From Paramyrothecium sp. XJ0827 (lineage: Eukaryota > Ascomycota > Sordariomycetes > Hypocreales > Stachybotryaceae): a DNA stretch of 64,000 bases. The translations under genes and the position numbers were made by a program. The number at the start of each line of letters is the position of its first letter. The stretch's first letter is position 1. The notes under the pieces were generated by a model, which saw only the letters and a list, made by a program, of their open reading frames with translations, made no database searches and had not been told where the DNA came from. The stretch spans positions 3,906,001-3,970,000 of the forward strand of contig JAJFPB010000007.1 of the NCBI GenBank assembly GCA_020881915.1. The letters run 5' to 3'. Positions 12,699 to 24,051 of this stretch are shown here, piece after piece.

Positions 12699-14027
12699 TT
12701 AGGAGAAAAACTTGTTCGCAGGTCGGGGCAGACCAAAATGCTCCCTCAGCGTCGTGCCAGTGTAATCCTCCCGGAACAGCCCGCGGCGCTGCAGCTCCGG
12801 CACCAGGCGCTGCGTAACATCATCCAGACCTTGGGGCAGAAATGGAAATACGACTGTGAACCCATCTGAAGCGTTTTGAGAAACCCAGGTCTCCAACTCC
12901 TCTGCGATCGACTCTGGCGTGCCAACAAACGCCAGGCCGGCATATCCTCCGTAACGCTGTGCTAGCTGGCGGACCGTCAACTTCTCCTCAGCGGCAACTC
13001 TCAAAACGCCAGCCTGGCTAGTCTTGCTCGCGTTGGTCTCTGGGAGATCAGTGGGTAGTGGACCGTCCGGATCGAAACCGGAGGCGTCAGTCCCAAGCGC
13101 AACAGACAAAGATGCGATTGCACTGTCATAGTGAACGAGACTATCAAGCTTCAACCGTTTCTCCTTTGCCTCTTCAACGGTGTCTCCGACAATGATGAGA
13201 GCAGCTGGAAGAATTTTGATGTGATTTGGGTCACGTCCAGCCTTGGATGCCCTCCCCTTAATATCATTGTACAGATCCTTTGCAGCGTTGATATTCGACG
13301 GTGAGCAGAATACAACCTCGGCAGTCTCCGCAGCGAGCTGTCTTCCCGGCTCAGACTGGCCCGCCTGGACGATGACTGGCCATCCTTGGACAGGACGGGC
13401 AATGTTCAAAGGACCTTTGACCTGGAGATCGTCGCCTTTGTGGTTTAGCACGTGCATCTTCTTTGGGTCAAAATAGATGCCGCTCTCCTGGTCACGGGTG
13501 AATGCATCGTCTGCGAACGAGTCCCACAAGCCCGTTACTACGTCGTAGAATTCTCGCGCCCGCTTATACCGGTCACCGTGCTGCATATGCTCGTCCTTTC
13601 CAAAGTTCTTCGACGATTCCGGGTTTCCGGTTGTCACAATGTTCCAGGCCGCGCGCCCGTTACTGAGATGGTCCAGAGAAGCAAAGCGCCGAGCAATATG
13701 ATAAGCTTCATCATAGGTCGTGGAAGCAGTTGCTGCCAGGCCGATCTTATCCGTGACGACAGAGAGCGCCGAGAGCAAAGTGAAGGGCTCAAAGGAAGTG
13801 ACGGTGTGACTACGCTTCAGCGCTTCTTCATTCATATTCAAGACAGCCAGATGATCAGCCATGAAGAATGCATCGAATTTGGCTGCTTCGAGCTTCTGAA
13901 TGAATGATTTGAGGTGGCTCAAGTTGAAGTTGGCATCAGGATACGACCCGGGATACCGCCATGCCCCGGTGTGAAGGCTCACCGGTCGCATGAATGCGGT
14001 AAGGTGCAACTGTTTCTTTTCTGACAT
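12699..14027 (-). CDS. FMN-dependent monooxygenase, NtaA/SnaA/DszA family (luciferase-like)
   Basis: Two-component flavin monooxygenase of the bacterial luciferase fold, using FMNH2 supplied by a separate reductase. Relatives attack nitrilotriacetate, sulfones and other xenobiotic or heteroatom substrates. Single exon, 442 aa from MSEKKQLHLTAF at 14027; a longer in-frame extension to 14204 has no family similarity, so the internal Met is preferred. Typical features are TGAWRYPGSYPDANF, FDAFFMADHL, the TTYDEAYHIARRFASLDHL segment, GRAAWNIVTTGN, the GPLNIARPVQGWPVIVQAG block, and YGGYAGLAFVGTPESIAEEL. No partner reductase is seen in the window. A bacterial origin of the family is likely, but the transfer need not be recent. 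Confidence 0.9.
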   Translation of the reverse strand: MSEKKQLHLTAFMRPVSLHTGAWRYPGSYPDANFNLSHLKSFIQKLEAAKFDAFFMADHLAVLNMNEEALKRSHTVTSFEPFTLLSALSVVTDKIGLAATASTTYDEAYHIARRFASLDHLSNGRAAWNIVTTGNPESSKNFGKDEHMQHGDRYKRAREFYDVVTGLWDSFADDAFTRDQESGIYFDPKKMHVLNHKGDDLQVKGPLNIARPVQGWPVIVQAGQSEPGRQLAAETAEVVFCSPSNINAAKDLYNDIKGRASKAGRDPNHIKILPAALIIVGDTVEEAKEKRLKLDSLVHYDSAIASLSVALGTDASGFDPDGPLPTDLPETNASKTSQAGVLRVAAEEKLTVRQLAQRYGGYAGLAFVGTPESIAEELETWVSQNASDGFTVVFPFLPQGLDDVTQRLVPELQRRGLFREDYTGTTLREHFGLPRPANKFFS

Positions 14028-14683
14028 GATTATGATGTGCCTGAAATCAATGAACTCGAAAGAGAGGTTGGCAACCGGACCCTGCGGAGTTGGGTCGAAC
14101 TGGTTCCGTCTTATACACCCGACTGACAAAGCTAGATTATTAATACCGGACAGAATGAAGCACGCCATCGCTGCATGCGATTTCGTAACAAGGTATTGCT
14201 GCATTTGGTACCCTATCTCTGATCCGATACGTTTTCGCTGCTGTTAGATGATTCAGTAATAAATCTGGAGCTGTTTTATGATAATCGGAGATATGTTACC
14301 ATTGTAAGATATCCAGCAAGGCAAAAAGCGACTAAAAAGTGAACTCAAGCTTTGACAATACCATAATAAATTACGTCAAATTGAGTTGGATAAATTTCTT
14401 CCTACTAAGTGCTGCATTTCCAAAGCTTTGTGGTATGCCTTTCAGGTTTGAAATTGCTGAAATTTTCGAGTGGCTCTGGGTAACTATAGATACCACAATA
14501 GATGGGGTTGAGAATCCCATACCGTGGCCAAAGTATGCAAGGAGATTGGCGTTGGCAAAGTCAAACCATTCGTCACCTCCGAAGAGATGAGCCTTCTCCC
14601 AGTTACAAAATCTTTCAGTCTTTAATTCGGTGACTAAGACATGGCCATTCACTGCTCACAAAAATATGTAACAGCACTTCCTC
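14028..14683. other. Intergenic
   Basis: 5' side of the flavin monooxygenase and 3' side of the 2EXR gene. A/T-rich around 14240-14400. Nothing recognised. Confidence 0.5.
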
Positions 14684-15460
14684 CTACCCATGAGCATGAA
14701 CGTAAGCCCCCACTGGGTGGCTTAGCCTCATACTCCATCCAGTAATGATGACACTATCCGCCATGTTGGCGTGTTCTAGGCCAACAGAAAATCCGCGCTC
14801 GATTTCTTTCCAGTGCACTAAACGCCTTCTCCCCATATAAAAACTCTGCGTATAGTTGTCTAAGGGCACTAGAAAAATCGGCAGCTGGCGTACTGAATTA
14901 GGTGTTTCCCGGACCATAGGTGACATGTAATGAACATGTGTAATGAAAGGCATAAAGTGGTGTAGCGCGGGCAAGATTCTCTTCCAAAAAGAAGGAGCAA
15001 CAGACTCCGCAGTTTCCTCTAGATTGAGTGGCTTCCCTGCAAGTTTCAAGCGGTAGTCCCACTCGACGCCGACGTGGCGAACATGCTGCAAGAATGGCAC
15101 GGCGACTTTCTGTGTCAATGGATAGGCGTGAAATTGTATCAATGGAAGAATAGCTTCAGGGTCGAAATGGAGGATGTCGAACGCCGTGTCAAACCATACT
15201 GGTTTAGCATCACCCGGTTGGTGAAACGGGATCCAACTGGCGAAAGGACTATTTCCACAAAGCGCTAAGCGAACTTGAAGGATTGGCGGCGGAGTTGGAT
15301 GGTAATGAAAGGTGAGTTGGCTCAAATCTGAGCTTGGAGCGGTTGGCTCGATCTTGGTGACGTGGAAGACTCGCCTAATGCTGGAGTGGTTACAGAGGGC
15401 ATATTTGTAGATCTCATCTTGAATCTCTACGGGAAGATCCAGGAACCGGAATGTTCCCAT
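14684..15460 (-). CDS. 2EXR-domain protein of unknown function
   Basis: Single-exon protein of 258 aa. The N-terminus FRFLDLPVEIQDEIYKYAL is the F-box-like 2EXR signature (LPxEIQxxIYxxAL) widespread in ascomycetes. About 70 residues later comes FDTAFDILHFDPEAI, resembling the second conserved 2EXR block in which a record of residues seen as xxxxDTLYF normally appears. No signal peptide, transmembrane helix or further domain. The function of the family is not established. It lies on the same strand between the flavin monooxygenase and the AtuA gene, but there is no reason to link it to them. Confidence 0.8.
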   Translation of the reverse strand: MGTFRFLDLPVEIQDEIYKYALCNHSSIRRVFHVTKIEPTAPSSDLSQLTFHYHPTPPPILQVRLALCGNSPFASWIPFHQPGDAKPVWFDTAFDILHFDPEAILPLIQFHAYPLTQKVAVPFLQHVRHVGVEWDYRLKLAGKPLNLEETAESVAPSFWKRILPALHHFMPFITHVHYMSPMVRETPNSVRQLPIFLVPLDNYTQSFYMGRRRLVHWKEIERGFSVGLEHANMADSVIITGWSMRLSHPVGAYVHAHG

Positions 15461-16089
15461 TGTGACATGGTCTGGTATTTGTCGATGAGATTTTGCGAGA
15501 AGAAAATGGCTTGAGGGGTGTCATCTCTTATCAGTAAATTGAAGAAAACAAGGTTTGCCTACAAAGGAAGTGAACGACGCTCATGGTCTCAAAAAAGGGG
15601 GGGTTGGTGCCTAGGTGGAGTTGACGCCTAGGTGAAGCTGCTGCCTGAATACGTTCGTGACCATGCCAGCCAATCATGGACGCTTTGTCTCAGAACAACC
15701 ATACAAGCCGATCCTTCTCACAGTAATGCGAATGATGGACTCGGGAACTTCCATCACTTGGTTGACACGAAAATTAAGGCTGTGTTATCTCTTGGCACTA
15801 TCAACAACGTGAGTAAGATTGGCCGTGTGAGGTCAATTTCATGAGCCTTCCATCAGCACTTTTGTGAAATGCACCATAACATGCGTTTGCTTCCGTGTTA
15901 AGGCTTAAATTAATTTCACGATGCCATTATACGCAGATTTAAAAATAAATTAAATTAAATAAAAATAAAAATAAAAGCTTCCTAAAGACGCTTCGTTCGT
16001 TTATTACATCGCATTCAAAGCCACGCTGGAGAGAAGTTGGGATGGTTATTTGCAATTGTACAGGTATGTCGTAAACCTAACCGCCTCTT
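15461..16089. other. Intergenic with A/T-rich low-complexity tract
   Basis: Between the 2EXR start and the AtuA stop. It holds an A6G7 run near 15591-15603 and two copies of GCCTAGGTG about 16 bp apart (15609-15632). The stretch 15939-15976 is almost only A and T (AAATAAATT-like units). No gene seen. Confidence 0.6.
15939..15976. repeat. A/T low-complexity tract
   Basis: About 38 bp of imperfect AAATA/AAATT repeats. It lies about 115 bp past the AtuA stop and may supply polyadenylation signals. Confidence 0.6.
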
Positions 16090-18164
16090 CTAAAGCTTCG
16101 ACTCTGTTTGTGTGAATGATACTGGAATGGGAATGTGCACTGCCCGTATGTACTCAGCAAATCCCTTTCCCAGGCTATCCAACAATACGGAGCTGCTGAC
16201 ACCTCTCCCAAGAGGGCCGTAGATGACGAAATGAACGGCAAATATCTTGGGAAACTCGACCCTTTCGACAAAGTACCAGTCTTGCCAGTCTTTTCCCATC
16301 AGCTCTTGCAGCTTCTTCCGCGTCATGAATGACCGGAACCAATCCCACTGCTTTGTCGTGTGAACAAACAGGCCGATGTTCACATTGCCGCCTTTGTCAC
16401 CAGATCGTCCCAGGGCAATGTCTCCAAGCGGTTGCGTCATCGTGGGCCCGAAATCTGGGATATGTGCTGGATTGTTTGTTTCGTAGTTCGCTCGAGCAGG
16501 TACATCCTGTGTCTGCTTCGGTGGACCGACGACGATGCGACGTCGCCCGTCTGACCCAAGAACTGTGACAGCTTCGTCAATGATGGACTGAGGAACAAGA
16601 ACAGGTAAATAGCCCAAAAACGGTCTGGGAACAGAAGTCCGTGAGTCTAAGCTCGAATGCATTCCTGTGTCTGCAGGTTAGATCCGGAAAATCAAATCTC
16701 TAATCACCGAAACGTAGCGTACCTGCAAAGTGAGCCATGAAATTGAAGCCATAGGCTCCCGGAACTTTTCTGACGTCGGCCTCTCGCTTGGCTTGTGCAA
16801 ATATCCGCATATAGGTAGTTGAAGCTAGCTGTGAGTCCGGATTTTCCAATGGTGTGCCGACTCGCTGAAACTCAAGTACATCGAGTTTATCGAGTGCATC
16901 CCATTTTTCCAGTGTGCTGCGGATCTGAGCCTCTTGAATGTCCCACTTATGGTCCGTGGCATAACCGCAGGCGTTGATGAGGATCTCGCATTGATATCCC
17001 CCTCGATAGAAGACTGCAAGCTTGGTAGTTGGTGGCGGCGGAGAACCACGAACACCACACACGTGAACCCTGTCCTTGCCTTGTTCACGAACCTCGATAT
17101 TGGAGATATCCGCCATCACATCGCTATTTAAATACAAGTTGCCTTGTAGTTCGTAAAGAAGTTGACATTTGACCGTGTCAGGCGTGACAAAACCATTCAG
17201 TGCCTCATGTTTTGTCACGACGCATTCGCCTTGCTTGTCAATCTCAATGATGGGAAGTCCAAGATGCACAAAGTCTTGGACGTCTCTTTTATAGGCGCCC
17301 GAAAAATTGGCTCCAGTCACGTAGGTCGAACATTCAATTAGATGGCCACCTATTAGTGCACCAGCGAGAGACTTGTAATCAGTTTCCTGCCAATCATGCC
17401 ACCATGCAGCCGCTGCGATGACGGGCGAGGCGTCAGAAACACGACCACAGATGATGATGTCGGCTCCTTCATCAAGGCCTCTTTTGATAGCCCGATATCC
17501 GAGGTATGCATTAGCCGCAACAACAGGCATGTTTTCTGGATCTTGCATGAAAGCCAATGCATCTTTGGCCAGCTTCACGTTGGTATTTCCTCTGTCCAAA
17601 TGAGGTATTGCATCGGGATTTTCCACTCCCAAAATGCTGTGAACTTTATGCATCAAGTTATCGCCATCCACATATGCCACACGCAACTGCAATTTCTTCG
17701 CTTGTATCTAACGCAACATTGTCAGGCTGCAATACACGGGCACTAGTTGTGGGAATGCTTACAAGGGCCTGCACTTTCTCTGCCAGGCCTTGTGGGTTCA
17801 GGCCACCACCATTGATGATGACCTTGATGTGCTTGTCGTTAATCAGTTTCAGGGACCGTTGCAGCCCGAACCATGCACTCGGCATCCATCCTGGGTGGTC
17901 TTTCTTAAGGGCGCTCTCGGCCATATTGGCTTCTACAGAAAAGATAAGTGGCAATCACGGAGATAAAGGCTGGCTCACTTACCCGCGAGATAATCGCCAG
18001 TGATGACATCGACGGGGCCATACTTGGCTTGATTATACATATGCTCTGCCGAGTCGACTTGACAGATGATGAGCATGAGTTTCTTGTCAACAGTCTCAAT
18101 CATACATACCGGCTGCGCCTGAGCAATTGGCGATTCGGATGGGACTTCGCTTTCTTGTGGCCAT
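16090..18164 (-). CDS. AtuA / DUF1446 family protein (acyclic terpene utilisation AtuA-like)
   Basis: Homologue of AtuA, a protein of acyclic terpene and branched-acyl catabolism in Pseudomonas whose exact reaction is unresolved; fungal versions are common. Exons 18164-18110, 18057-17983, 17932-17763, 17707-16723 and 16670-16090 sum to 1866 nt, 621 aa. The start is supported by the join giving RIANCSGAAVDSAEHM and then GPVDVITGDYLAEANMAE, typical of the family N-terminus. Further marks are VIINGGGLNPQGLAEKV, VAYVDGDN, ADIIICGRVSDASPV, LIGGHLIECSTYVTGANFSG and GYATDHKWDI. The C-terminal AtuA-like ferredoxin-fold domain is fused on (ALGRSGDKGGNVNIGLF). Catabolic role inferred from family only. 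No acyl-CoA carboxylase partner lies nearby. Confidence 0.9.
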
Positions 18165-19393
18165 TTTGGGTATGTTGAGAAGGAGATGGGAAGTCACACT
18201 CCATTGCCGTTCGTCGATGTTGAATGAATAGTCGGCATGAGGGGTGCTGCTGTGTCGAGCCGAGGCCCAATGTCCGTGTTACGATTGGTCATTAACAGTG
18301 AGGGGTTGCCCAAAGGTGAATCCTAGCACGCTCACTCAGTGTGTTCATGGAGCGATTGCTTGCTTCGTTCAGACGGCCTGGGAGAAAGGTTTTCTCAACC
18401 CGGTGTTGAATACAATTGCAACGAACCCCTAGCTAGAGTAAGAATGCTGGTCTCAACAATGCCCCGGAGTCATTCGTTGGCAGGAATTGTGCGGCCCATG
18501 ATAAATCTTCAGCTCCGAAGCTACCTCCGGTCCTCAGACTTTATTGCCTTCATGAAAGGCGATCGTCGATCAACAGAATTGCACATTCATACTCATTTTG
18601 CACTGCTAGAGTTCAGCTCTCTGGATGTTTCCATCTTCCCCGCGTCCTTGGGCAAGACCCGATGTGGCAGTCCAGGCGCAGGACAGGGCATGGGGAAGCT
18701 CTTTGACGCACGTGCCAGTTTTGCCGAGCACTTCTTATCTGTTATGTGCAAGGTGTACTGTTTTACAGGCTAATGTGAAGCAAGGTCTACCTGCCGGCCC
18801 GTGCAGATATTTGGCCATCATGAAATGGAGGGATGCCACCCAAAATCATACTACCAACTCATACTTCAGACACAACTGTTGGTGGCTCAGGGGCAGAGGT
18901 ACAGTCTAGTATCGCTGACGAAAAGAAGCTGAATGCCAGTCTTGGTTAGTTTATCCCCACCTGCAGCACTCATCAGGGTGTGGTATCTCGGCTGGGGCCA
19001 ATGGCAGTTCCCACCACCGAGACCTCTTTGGCCTGCGTCCGAGACCCTGCAGAATCAGTGAATCATTACTGCAGGGCGTGGTTATCTGCGCCGCCATGTA
19101 AGCATCGCGACCGCAACCCAATTTCTTGGAAGCTCCCAAAGCGGAAACACACCTTCACCGATCATTAACCCGATGAGTCTCAACATGGGAGAAGGGTCAT
19201 GTGCCGCCATCCTTCTTTCGTACCAACCAATAGCGACTGTCTCTCCATAAGAGGAGAGATCAACTGCCAGCTTGCGGTAACCCCGAAGACCACGTAATCG
19301 AAGTCTCATCCCCGAAATACCCTTCGGCTTTTCCTCCTCACCGCAACCTAGTCGCTTGCTTCGACCCATCCCCACGTTGCAGCAATCGAAGCC
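18165..19393. other. Intergenic, divergent
   Basis: 1.2 kb between the AtuA start (minus) and the second 2EXR start (plus). Overlapping reading frames look like chance. No repeats or elements recognised. Confidence 0.5.
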
Positions 19394-20212
19394 ATGGCTC
19401 CCATCATCCGCAGCCCCACCAGATTTCCCAAGTTCTCCAAGCTGCCTGCTGAGCTTCGCAACCAGATATGGTGGAACGCGATCCCGGTGGAAGATGGACC
19501 GGCTCTGTTCTTCTATCGCAAAGGCTGCTGGTGCCCACTCGGGCAGGATCCAGATTACCAAGACCTCATCATCTTTGAGTTCTGCGACAACCTATTAGAT
19601 CGTGTCCAGGTTGAGATGGCCCTGGCCCACGTCAATCGGGAAGCCCGCAGCATCGCACTGTCATGGGCCCAAGCTCAAGGTTTCAAGCTCTTCTCGCATA
19701 AGCCGAAGCAGTGCCCTGTGTTTGCGCGGTCCTTCGACGCCACGCGAGACGCCATGTACATTGCTGAAAATGAGTGGGACAGCTTCGATCGGGAGCCCTA
19801 TGAGCGTGCATATGAGCCGGACTTACTGAACCACACCACGACAACCAACTCGCAGCTCAAGCGGATCGCCATCCCGGAAGCCGTGTTTTGGAATGAGACA
19901 GAGAATCTGGTCGACATCTTCGACTGGTATTGTAATGTTTCATCGCTGTTCGTCGTCGTCAACACGCCTCCAGAGCCGGAATTCAACATGAAGAACACTC
20001 CACCACGACCACGGTGGGAGCTAGAGGCAATCTCGGAGGCTAGGTTTGTTTGGGACAGTCAGAATGGAGTGTTCGACTGTGGCGGTGAAAAGCTTGGCGA
20101 TGATGCATGGCAGCAGCGTTTTGAGGAAGCCTTGAGAATACTGGCTGATGGACTTATCAGAGAAGCGATCCAGAAATTTGAGGTGCATCCTGTCTTTGCA
20201 GTCAGGGCATGA
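19394..20212 (+). CDS. 2EXR-domain protein of unknown function
   Basis: Single-exon protein of 272 aa. The N-terminus reads FPKFSKLPAELRNQIWWNAIP, the 2EXR signature (FxxFxxLPxELRxxIWxxAIP). Conserved blocks follow: LAHVNREARSIALSWA, then FDATRDAMYIAENEWDSF, corresponding to the usual NxxxDTLYxxxxxW element. No secretion or membrane signal. The second half (EAVFWNETENLVDIFDW) fits the hydrophobic core of related fungal proteins. Unrelated in detail to the 2EXR protein at 14684-15460 beyond the N-terminal motif. Function unknown. Confidence 0.85.
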   Translation: MAPIIRSPTRFPKFSKLPAELRNQIWWNAIPVEDGPALFFYRKGCWCPLGQDPDYQDLIIFEFCDNLLDRVQVEMALAHVNREARSIALSWAQAQGFKLFSHKPKQCPVFARSFDATRDAMYIAENEWDSFDREPYERAYEPDLLNHTTTTNSQLKRIAIPEAVFWNETENLVDIFDWYCNVSSLFVVVNTPPEPEFNMKNTPPRPRWELEAISEARFVWDSQNGVFDCGGEKLGDDAWQQRFEEALRILADGLIREAIQKFEVHPVFAVRA

Positions 20213-20650
20213 AGAGCAGGCTCTGAATACGGTTTCTCGGGTTCAACCCCACTTCTCTTTTCAATGCCCTTTTAAGCGATGTTTATGATTTATGACCATA
20301 CGGCCAGCCAATCAAGTCTGTTGCATTCTTAACAATCTTCAGTTCTCTTGGAAGTTGTGGCTTCAACATGTCTCTGGCCACCAAGAATGCCGTTCACTAG
20401 TGCAATTCACGATCCCGTGGGTATCATCCGGGACTTATCATCGTTTGCGAATCTCATCCGTATTTGTGATGTAACGTCACAAGTTGCGCAGACATTGTTA
20501 GCCCAATTATGCATGTGTATTCGAAAAGGCTTTGCTATGACATGATATTCATGGACCTTTCATATGTTGCGCTCAGCTATCCTAGTGTCCGCGTATCCAG
20601 GTATATGTGGGACAACTTATCCTCACAACTCCCATCGCAACTTTCGAGAA
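20213..20650. other. Intergenic, convergent 3' ends
   Basis: Between the 2EXR stop and the GH62 stop. Nothing recognised. Confidence 0.5.
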
Positions 20651-21896
20651 CTAGAGACACTGGGAGTACCCTGCATCAGGGGTGTTAGAGGAAATGAACT
20701 ACAGATCGAGAAGATGGCTGTTTGGCTTACATTCGTTGGACGCCTTGCATGCGCCCTGGCTGCAACAGGTTGGGCCAGCCCATCCACTACCGCCGCACTA
20801 ATACGTGGTCAATCTAGGGTTTGTAGTTATGGAGAAAGCATCAACATACCTGGCCGTACAAAGCAGCGCAACTACCCGTTGGTTGGGGAGCTCGCGAAGT
20901 AGACGAGGGGGGAGGGTTAGTTCCGCTGGACCCTTGGAGGGTCAACAGACCAGGTCGGTAGGGCAGCAGACCGTAGTCACCTCCGGAGTTGGGGCTGCGG
21001 CCCTGGTACAAGAGCTGCAGATTACACGCGTCGACGAGGTTGCGCTGGTCGGGGTCGGTGCGGAGCAGCTCGCCGTGGCTGATGTCGTTGGTCCAGGTGG
21101 CACCACTGTTGGCCTTGCCGGCGAAAGGGTTGCTCTCGGTAGCAGCGTTGGGAGTCCATGTGCCGCCGAGACTGGTGGCGGTGAAGGAACGGAAGTATCG
21201 GCCTTGCGCGCCAATGGCCTCCACAATCATGAGGTATCTATTCTGTCCTTGGACAGTGTACACCTGAACGGCTTCGAACAAGTTGTTCGTGGTGTCGCTC
21301 ATAATTATGGTGGAAGAAGAGCCAAAGTTACCGGGGAAGTTGCCGATGGGCATGCTGGCTCTGTAGATCTTGCCGTTGTCTCCACAGAAGAACAGGTACA
21401 TGTTCTGGCCGTCGCCGATGAGAGCCTGATCAATGGGGCCTGTGCTAGACCCCGTGATGCTCCCAGTAAAGAGAGGCTGGGCAGCAGACCAGCCGTTCGG
21501 GTTGGTCGGGTTGGAGGCGGTCTTGTAGGAGAACGCCGTCGGCCCCCACTGGTAAGCCAGAACCCAGATGTTTTTGGGTCGAAAGAAAAACAACGTTGGG
21601 GCAACAGTGCCCTGGCTCATGCCTGTCTGCGACACGGTGCCCATCTGCGACCAGTCGGAAAAGAGGCCGAATGCCATGGATCCCCATCTGGTCGAATCAT
21701 GAGTGGTGGCGTAGACGAGTTGCTGGCCGTTGTATGGAGCAACAGTGAAATCCTTCAGCGAAACCCATCCGTTACCCTTGGGTTGAGCGAGCACGCCTGA
21801 GGATCTCCAGCGGTAAGTTGAAGGAAGAGCACAGCTCTGGCCAAGCACAGAGGCGGCCGAAGCCAGGAGCACGGCACTGGTCTCAAGAAGTTTCAT
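20651..21896 (-). CDS. GH62 alpha-L-arabinofuranosidase with C-terminal CBM1
   Basis: Secreted plant cell-wall enzyme that removes arabinose side chains from arabinoxylan. Signal peptide ([19 protein letters not shown]), then the GH62 domain: [31 protein letters not shown] (catalytic Asp), [28 protein letters not shown] (catalytic Glu) and the [19 protein letters not shown] region. A short proline/serine/threonine linker ([17 protein letters not shown]) leads into a cellulose-binding CBM1. The CBM1 is split over three exons: 21896-20850 ends in CAALYGQ, 20797-20731 encodes [12 protein letters not shown] and ACKASNE, and a 20-nt last exon, 20670-20651, encodes WYSQCL. Sum 1134 nt, 377 aa. Reading straight on after 20850 hits a stop, so splicing is needed for a complete CBM1. 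Confidence 0.93.
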
Positions 21897-24051
21897 CGTG
21901 GTGCTTTTTGACTTCGAAGTTGTTGATGATGGGAAAGGTTGTTGAGCAGACCAACAAGCAATGAAAGGGGGACGGGCGCCTTGTTATAAACAAAATTGTA
22001 GGCTGAAATGAACCCCAGCTGTTTCCCCAGACCTGCCGCCCGTTCCCAAAACGAATCCATGCTGATGGTGAAGTGAATACAGCCAGTTCTCGACGGGCCT
22101 CGGTTTCTCCGACAGGCTTGACATCATGAACTACTTTCTTCCATCAATATCATAACTTGATGGGATTTACCCCGTCCCGAGCCTGATCGTTATCAGCAAA
22201 ACGGACCTAACAGCTCCGACCATGTGGGGTGGCGTTCGGGAGTTGATTGTGGGACAAGCGTTTGGCAACCCAGTTGCGGGGGGGCTGAGAACGAGAAACG
22301 CGGAACAACGCACACGTCACGATGGTCAGCAGTTTAGTTGTCTTCACCCATAAGTCATTACCAGCACACCATCAGAAACAAGTCACCATCAGAAACAAGG
22401 CTTTCTAAACTGAGTGTATGCGCGTGTATTCGGGAGCATCAAAGGCTTTTGTCTACCTCTTTGCCACAACACTACACGCGTTGAGCGGGCTGGGTCGCCA
22501 ATGATTGCTAAGACATTTGTCAGAATCGCCTCGAGGTTCTCCATGAACAGGTCAACCCCTGGTCTTCTTAGTTTACTTAGGGCTCTTGATCCCCACCGCC
22601 TCTCAAATGAGCCCGCCTCTACCTCGGCGAAAATCCAAGATCTTTCTTGCCGTTCGCTTGGCGTCAAACCATCTGAGCAGTTGCATCTCGACAGTCAGTT
22701 TCCAAGTCTGGCAATGCCTTCGCCCAACCCCTCCAATAGCAATGGCCCCGGGGCCGTGGCAACAGGATGTAACAGGGTCTGCATTTGCCGCACCATACGG
22801 ACGTGCCACGGAACAAGTCTAGTCCTGCCGTGGAACGGAACCGGTGCCACTGGGTGAGTGGCTAAAATGCCGGGTGAATGCAGATTGGATCGGCTGGACA
22901 GTTCGGGATTCCGGTGATCAAGACCGAGAGAACATTTCTCCGAAGGAAGGCTGATGGGCTAATGAATCAAAAGAAAAGAAGAAATCGAAGTTACTTCGGT
23001 CAGTAATCATGAAACCACAACAATTCAGATCGAGCTTATTCAGGCAAATGAAGGCCATACGTCAATGGCGAAATGAGCCATCCTCCAAATGAAAGGCCAT
23101 CTTGCCTGCCACTGTGCCCCTTGATGACCCGGAATTTCTGCAGCAACCAATCATCAAAGTCTCTTCCTTGTGGGAACAGGATTCATGAGATGGGTAAAGT
23201 TATGGGTTGGGTTGAGTCCGCACTGCTGTGATTCTTGCAGTTGCACCCAATTGATGTTCCTACTTTCAAGGCCCTGCCAGCCTTTTACTGTCATTAAAAA
23301 TACTGATTTGGCGGCAAATTTGTGAAACAGGGAATCCCACCCTAATCTTCGGGTTTCTCTCAGCGTGTTGGCGATCATTGTGTTCTTGGGTTGCGCACTT
23401 TAACCTACGGGAGGCAACCATGTACCCAATTGGCATAGTGGGAGTCTATACAAAACTAGTTGAAGCATTTTCTCCTTGAATTATGGTTTCTAGGTTTATT
23501 TAAGTAAAGAATTGTCAACTCCAAGAGGATGGCGGGTCGATCACACAAAACCAGTACGTGAAGAACAAGCTCTATTGTCTACACAAGACCACCGGACAGA
23601 ATCGTTGTCTCATTTTAGGGGTCCTTCCTCTTCCCCTTGTTTCATTAATTTTTAAGCATAATTCAAGGATTTACCTGTGCGGTGTGTTGATTTGACTTCT
23701 GCTTAAACTATATTAAATACCCTAATGACCACGATTTCTGAACAGAAAGTGCGCAACAGGCATGCTGATAAGGATTGAACATGCAATTGTTCATATGCTA
23801 AAACATGAGTCTTACACCAAAGGGTAACGGCAATGGTGATTTAAATGAACGTAATGTGGTACAGAGCTTAGGTAGGGAAATGATGAGTCCATTTCGTAAG
23901 GTCCACTCACCTGTTGCATCATAGATTATTTGACATTTCCTATCCCAGCCCAGTGACCCTCACAACGTTGGACCTCCACACATTCCTACAACAGCACTCA
24001 AGCTACGTTTCTACACTCTCTATTGCTCCGCACAGCCACTAGTGATAGGCT
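21897..24051. other. Long intergenic, divergent
   Basis: 2.15 kb between the GH62 start and the CinA-like start. Frames near 22414-22857 and 22389-22667 overlap on opposite strands and resemble nothing known. The only structure seen is a 16-bp direct repeat at 22367-22399, listed separately. Confidence 0.5.
22367..22399 (+). repeat. Near-tandem 16-bp direct repeat
   Basis: CACCATCAGAAACAAG occurs at 22367-22382 and again at 22384-22399, one base apart. A local duplication of no evident function. Confidence 0.8.

Noticed and set aside
12736..14204. Start of the flavin monooxygenase at 14204
   Set aside because: The extra 59 residues do not resemble the family; MSEKKQLHLTAF at 14027 begins the conserved sequence.
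22389..22857. Gene in the GH62-CinA intergenic region
   Set aside because: Overlapping frames on both strands, no known motif and no splice structure.
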